Shown here: positions 41,552 to 43,432 of the stretch, piece by piece
Layout of the letters: each line of letters starts with the position of its first letter
How positions within the stretch are numbered: the stretch's first letter is position 1
Assembly (NCBI RefSeq): GCF_946222985.1
Contig: NZ_CAMIFY010000018.1
Span: 1-43,432 of the forward strand
Length of the DNA stretch: 43,432 nt
Source of the DNA: an uncultured Corynebacterium sp.
GTDB taxonomy: Bacteria > Actinomycetota > Actinomycetes > Mycobacteriales > Mycobacteriaceae
Direction of reading: 5' to 3'
Position numbers and translations under genes: made by a program
The notes under the pieces: model-generated
What the model was told of the DNA's origin: nothing
Databases searched by the model: none
The model's input: the letters and a program-made list of their open reading frames with translations, nothing else

Positions 41552-42607
41552 ATGTCCAGGGCGAAGTCGAAGGGCGGCGCGCGCATGCGCGAACTGCGCG
41601 CGCGGTACGACGAATGGACCGCCGCGCATCCCCGGGCGAAGGAGGATTTCGCCGGGGCGATCGGCGAGCTGCTGTCCGACGCCGGTCTGGCGTTCGACAG
41701 CGTCACCGCGCGGGTCAAGACGTGGCGCTCGCTGCGCATCAAGGCCAACCGACGCCGCGACGACGGTGAATTCGCGTACCCGGACCCGTGGCCCGACGTC
41801 CACGACATCATCGGCGTCCGAGTGACCACGTACCACTCCAACGAAATCCCCGACGTGCTCGCGGTGCTCGGCGACTCGCTGGAGGTGGTGCGCACGATCG
41901 ACAAGACCGCCGAGACCCGCATCTCCGGGCAGTTCGGCTACGGCTCGCACCACCTGGTGTGCCGCGTGGGCGAGGGCGCTCCCCCGGGTCTGGCGCCGTA
42001 CAAGGGCCAGCAGTTCGAGGTGCAGGTGCGCACCGTGCTGCAGCACGCGTGGGCGGAGTTCGAACACGACATCCGCTACAAGTCCCCCGAGGGCGCCATC
42101 GACCCGCGCATCGACCGCGCGTTCGCGCTGGCGGCCGGGTTGATCGAACTGGCCGACCAGCAGTTCGACCAGGTCGCGGCGATCCTCGACGAGGAGCACG
42201 GGCCGGACGCCGATGCGGTCGACGGCGGGGGCGAAGACGAGGCGGCCGACGCCGTCGAGTTCGGCGCGGAGACGCTGCCGGGGTTGCTGACGTTGCTGCT
42301 GCCGACCGTGCCGCGTTCGAAGTCGGAGCATTACGCATGGCTGGAGGAGCTTCTCGACGCCAACGGGGTCACCACGGTCGGGGACCTGCGCGATTTGGTG
42401 GCGCCGGACCGCGTCGCGGCGGTCGAGGACGTGCTGAAGTACCGGTTCCAGCCGGGCCACGTGCGCATCATCGACGACCTGTTGCTGGCCGCCTTCGGCG
42501 CCGAGCACGTCGAGCGCACCGGCAGTTCCGGCGCGCACCCGGCGCAACGTCCCGCGCGGCTGCGGTCGCGGTTGGGCCAGATGCGCAAGGCCGGCGTGGT
42601 CGGTTAG
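41552..42607 (+). CDS. relS: RelS-like small alarmone synthetase
   Basis: A 351-residue protein with only the RelA/SpoT synthetase domain: no HD hydrolase or TGS domain. Key segments are HDIIGVRVTTYHSNE, FGYGSHHLVCR and EVQVRTVLQHAWAEFEHDIRYK. Small alarmone synthetases make pppGpp, ppGpp or pGpp from GTP/GDP/GMP and ATP. In C. glutamicum the gene beside treY is RelS, so I use that name by position and domain. After the synthetase part come an acidic loop (GGGEDEAADAVE) and a C-terminal helical region of about 110 residues that may control assembly. Start ATG 41552, 22 bases from treY, so co-transcription is likely. The product mix cannot be read from sequence. Confidence 0.88.
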   Translation: MSRAKSKGGARMRELRARYDEWTAAHPRAKEDFAGAIGELLSDAGLAFDSVTARVKTWRSLRIKANRRRDDGEFAYPDPWPDVHDIIGVRVTTYHSNEIPDVLAVLGDSLEVVRTIDKTAETRISGQFGYGSHHLVCRVGEGAPPGLAPYKGQQFEVQVRTVLQHAWAEFEHDIRYKSPEGAIDPRIDRAFALAAGLIELADQQFDQVAAILDEEHGPDADAVDGGGEDEAADAVEFGAETLPGLLTLLLPTVPRSKSEHYAWLEELLDANGVTTVGDLRDLVAPDRVAAVEDVLKYRFQPGHVRIIDDLLLAAFGAEHVERTGSSGAHPAQRPARLRSRLGQMRKAGVVG

Positions 42608-42612
42608 GCGGC

Positions 42613-42954
42613 TCAGTCCGCGCCAGTGACCGAGCGATTGTGGGCGAGAGCCTCGCCGACCCAGAAAGCCAGATCATCGTCGCCGGCGATGGCGTGCGCG
42701 GACACGCGGACCCAGCCGGGCCCCATCTCCCGCTCGCCCATCAGCGACGGCGCCGCTCCATCTCGTTTCGCCAGTTCCGGGCCACGGGCATCATCGACCC
42801 GGATCAGCAGGTCCCCGGCTTTCCCGGCGTTGACGGCCATCGCGTCGCGAAGCATGAACGCGATGCCGCCGAACATGCGGACTTCGCGGACCTCCCCCTC
42901 CCCGTCGAGGAGCGCGTGGAGGCGGGCGACGAGTGCGGACCGTTCCGGCGTCAT
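42613..42954 (-). CDS. TfoX N-terminal-domain protein
   Basis: A 113-residue protein with the TfoX_N features: VREVRMFGGIAFMLRDAMAV, LLIRVDD, and GWVRVSAHAIAGDDDLAFWV near the end. In gamma-proteobacteria TfoX controls competence; actinobacterial copies are short, single-domain and of unknown role, so only the domain is claimed. GATACT (42966-42961) ends 6 bases before ATG 42954, suggesting a leaderless start. The end is 5 bases from the relS stop (convergent). Confidence 0.85.
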   Translation of the reverse strand: MTPERSALVARLHALLDGEGEVREVRMFGGIAFMLRDAMAVNAGKAGDLLIRVDDARGPELAKRDGAAPSLMGEREMGPGWVRVSAHAIAGDDDLAFWVGEALAHNRSVTGAD

Positions 42955-42960
42955 GGCGCC

Positions 42961-42966
42961 AGTATC
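42961..42966 (-). promoter_or_regulatory. Putative -10 element for the leaderless TfoX-domain mRNA
   Basis: GATACT on the minus strand, 6 bases, then ATG 42954. One mismatch to TATACT. No ribosome binding site. Confidence 0.4.
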
Positions 42967-43013
42967 CGGGCCTGTTCGCGACCACGCAAGGAATGCGGGC
43001 CGGGGCAGCCGGA

Positions 43014-43397
43014 TCAGTCGCGTCCGCGGAGTTTGTCGATCTGCCGACGCTCCCGCTTGGTGGGGCGGCCGGCGCCGCGATCGCGCACCGGCAGGGCGGC
43101 GAACATCTCGCGCGGCGGCAGCGCCGGGGTCTTGTCGACGTAACACGTCTTCGCCACCGGAGCGCCGACCCGCTTGGCGATGGTGCGGGTGACTTCGACG
43201 ATGGTCTCGCGGTGGTTGGCCCACACGCGGATTTCGTCGCCCGGCACGACCTGCTGGGCGGGCTTGACCGCGGTGCCGTTGATCTTCACGTGCCCGCCGC
43301 GGCAGGCGTCGGCGGCCTGCGAACGGGTCTTGAGCAGCCGCACAGCCCACAGCCATGCGTCGACGCGCACGGGCTTGGAATCATCGACGTGGTTCAT
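43014..43397 (-). CDS. S4-domain RNA-binding protein (Hsp15/HslR-like)
   Basis: A 127-residue basic protein. An S4 RNA-binding domain occupies about residues 8-75 (VRVDAWLWAVRLLKTRSQAADACRG is the classic start in two parts: VRVDAWLWAVRLLK and RSQAADACRGGHVKING). A basic C-terminal tail follows (GRPTKRERRQIDKLRGRD). Hsp15 of E. coli binds stalled 50S subunits that carry peptidyl-tRNA; actinobacterial members share the architecture but the exact role is untested. The start at 43397 lies 35 bases from the window edge; no clear ribosome binding site. Family call is firm, function moderate. Confidence 0.9.
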   Translation of the reverse strand: MNHVDDSKPVRVDAWLWAVRLLKTRSQAADACRGGHVKINGTAVKPAQQVVPGDEIRVWANHRETIVEVTRTIAKRVGAPVAKTCYVDKTPALPPREMFAALPVRDRGAGRPTKRERRQIDKLRGRD

Positions 43398-43432
43398 GGC
43401 GATCGGGGCTCTTCGGGGGTTGGGGCTGGGGC

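Overview
The window is a GC-rich (roughly 70 %) chromosomal segment from an actinobacterium of the order Mycobacteriales, most likely a high-GC Corynebacterium or close relative. Pointers are a BioQ-type biotin repressor with GAAC-N3-GTTC operators, an arsenate reductase of the mycothiol-linked type, a treY-relS gene pair, an LPxTG surface protein, and gene order that matches (from memory) the Mycobacterium tuberculosis bio-nad-his-trp-lgt-pyk region. No rRNA, tRNA, CRISPR, IS element or prophage gene is visible. Coding density is very high and no gene-free stretch exceeds 300 bases.

Layout. 37-7926 (minus) is trpE, a Trp-operon membrane protein, trpC, trpB, trpA, lgt and pyk, read right to left. 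8018-18572 (minus) is the histidine block hisD-hisC-hisB-small membrane protein-two MFS permeases, then hisH-priA(hisA)-impA-hisF-hisI. It is interrupted at 11908-12561 by a plus-strand arsenate-reductase-like gene. 18718-22031 (plus) holds three helical-repeat proteins of unknown function; the first two look like diverged paralogues. 22069-25650 (minus) is nadA-nadB-nadC (de novo NAD synthesis). 25763-29917 is a membrane protein (minus), bioF (plus), bioB with a BsaP-like accessory gene (minus), and bioQ (plus). 30045-42607 (plus) is glgX, an exonuclease-BRCT protein, a 1215-residue sortase-anchored surface protein, a hypothetical gene, treY and relS, with a small HigA-like gene on the minus strand at 32327. 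42613-43397 (minus) holds a TfoX-domain and an S4-domain protein.

How it works together. trpC carries no TrpF domain, and the HisA homologue keeps the residues of bifunctional PriA, so one enzyme probably serves both the His and Trp pathways. IGP synthase (HisF/HisH), HisB, HisC, HisD and HisI supply most of the His pathway; hisG, hisE, trpD and trpG are not in the window. Three GAAC-N3-GTTC palindromes lie over the bioF promoter and in the bioB/bioQ divergent region, which describes a biotin regulon. glgX and treY fit the glycogen-to-trehalose route.

A recurring feature is a -10-like hexamer ending 6-7 bases before the start codon, with no Shine-Dalgarno site (pyk, trpE, hisH, bioF, bioQ, glgX, the exonuclease and others). 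This suggests many leaderless transcripts. These promoter calls are by eye and need transcription-start mapping.
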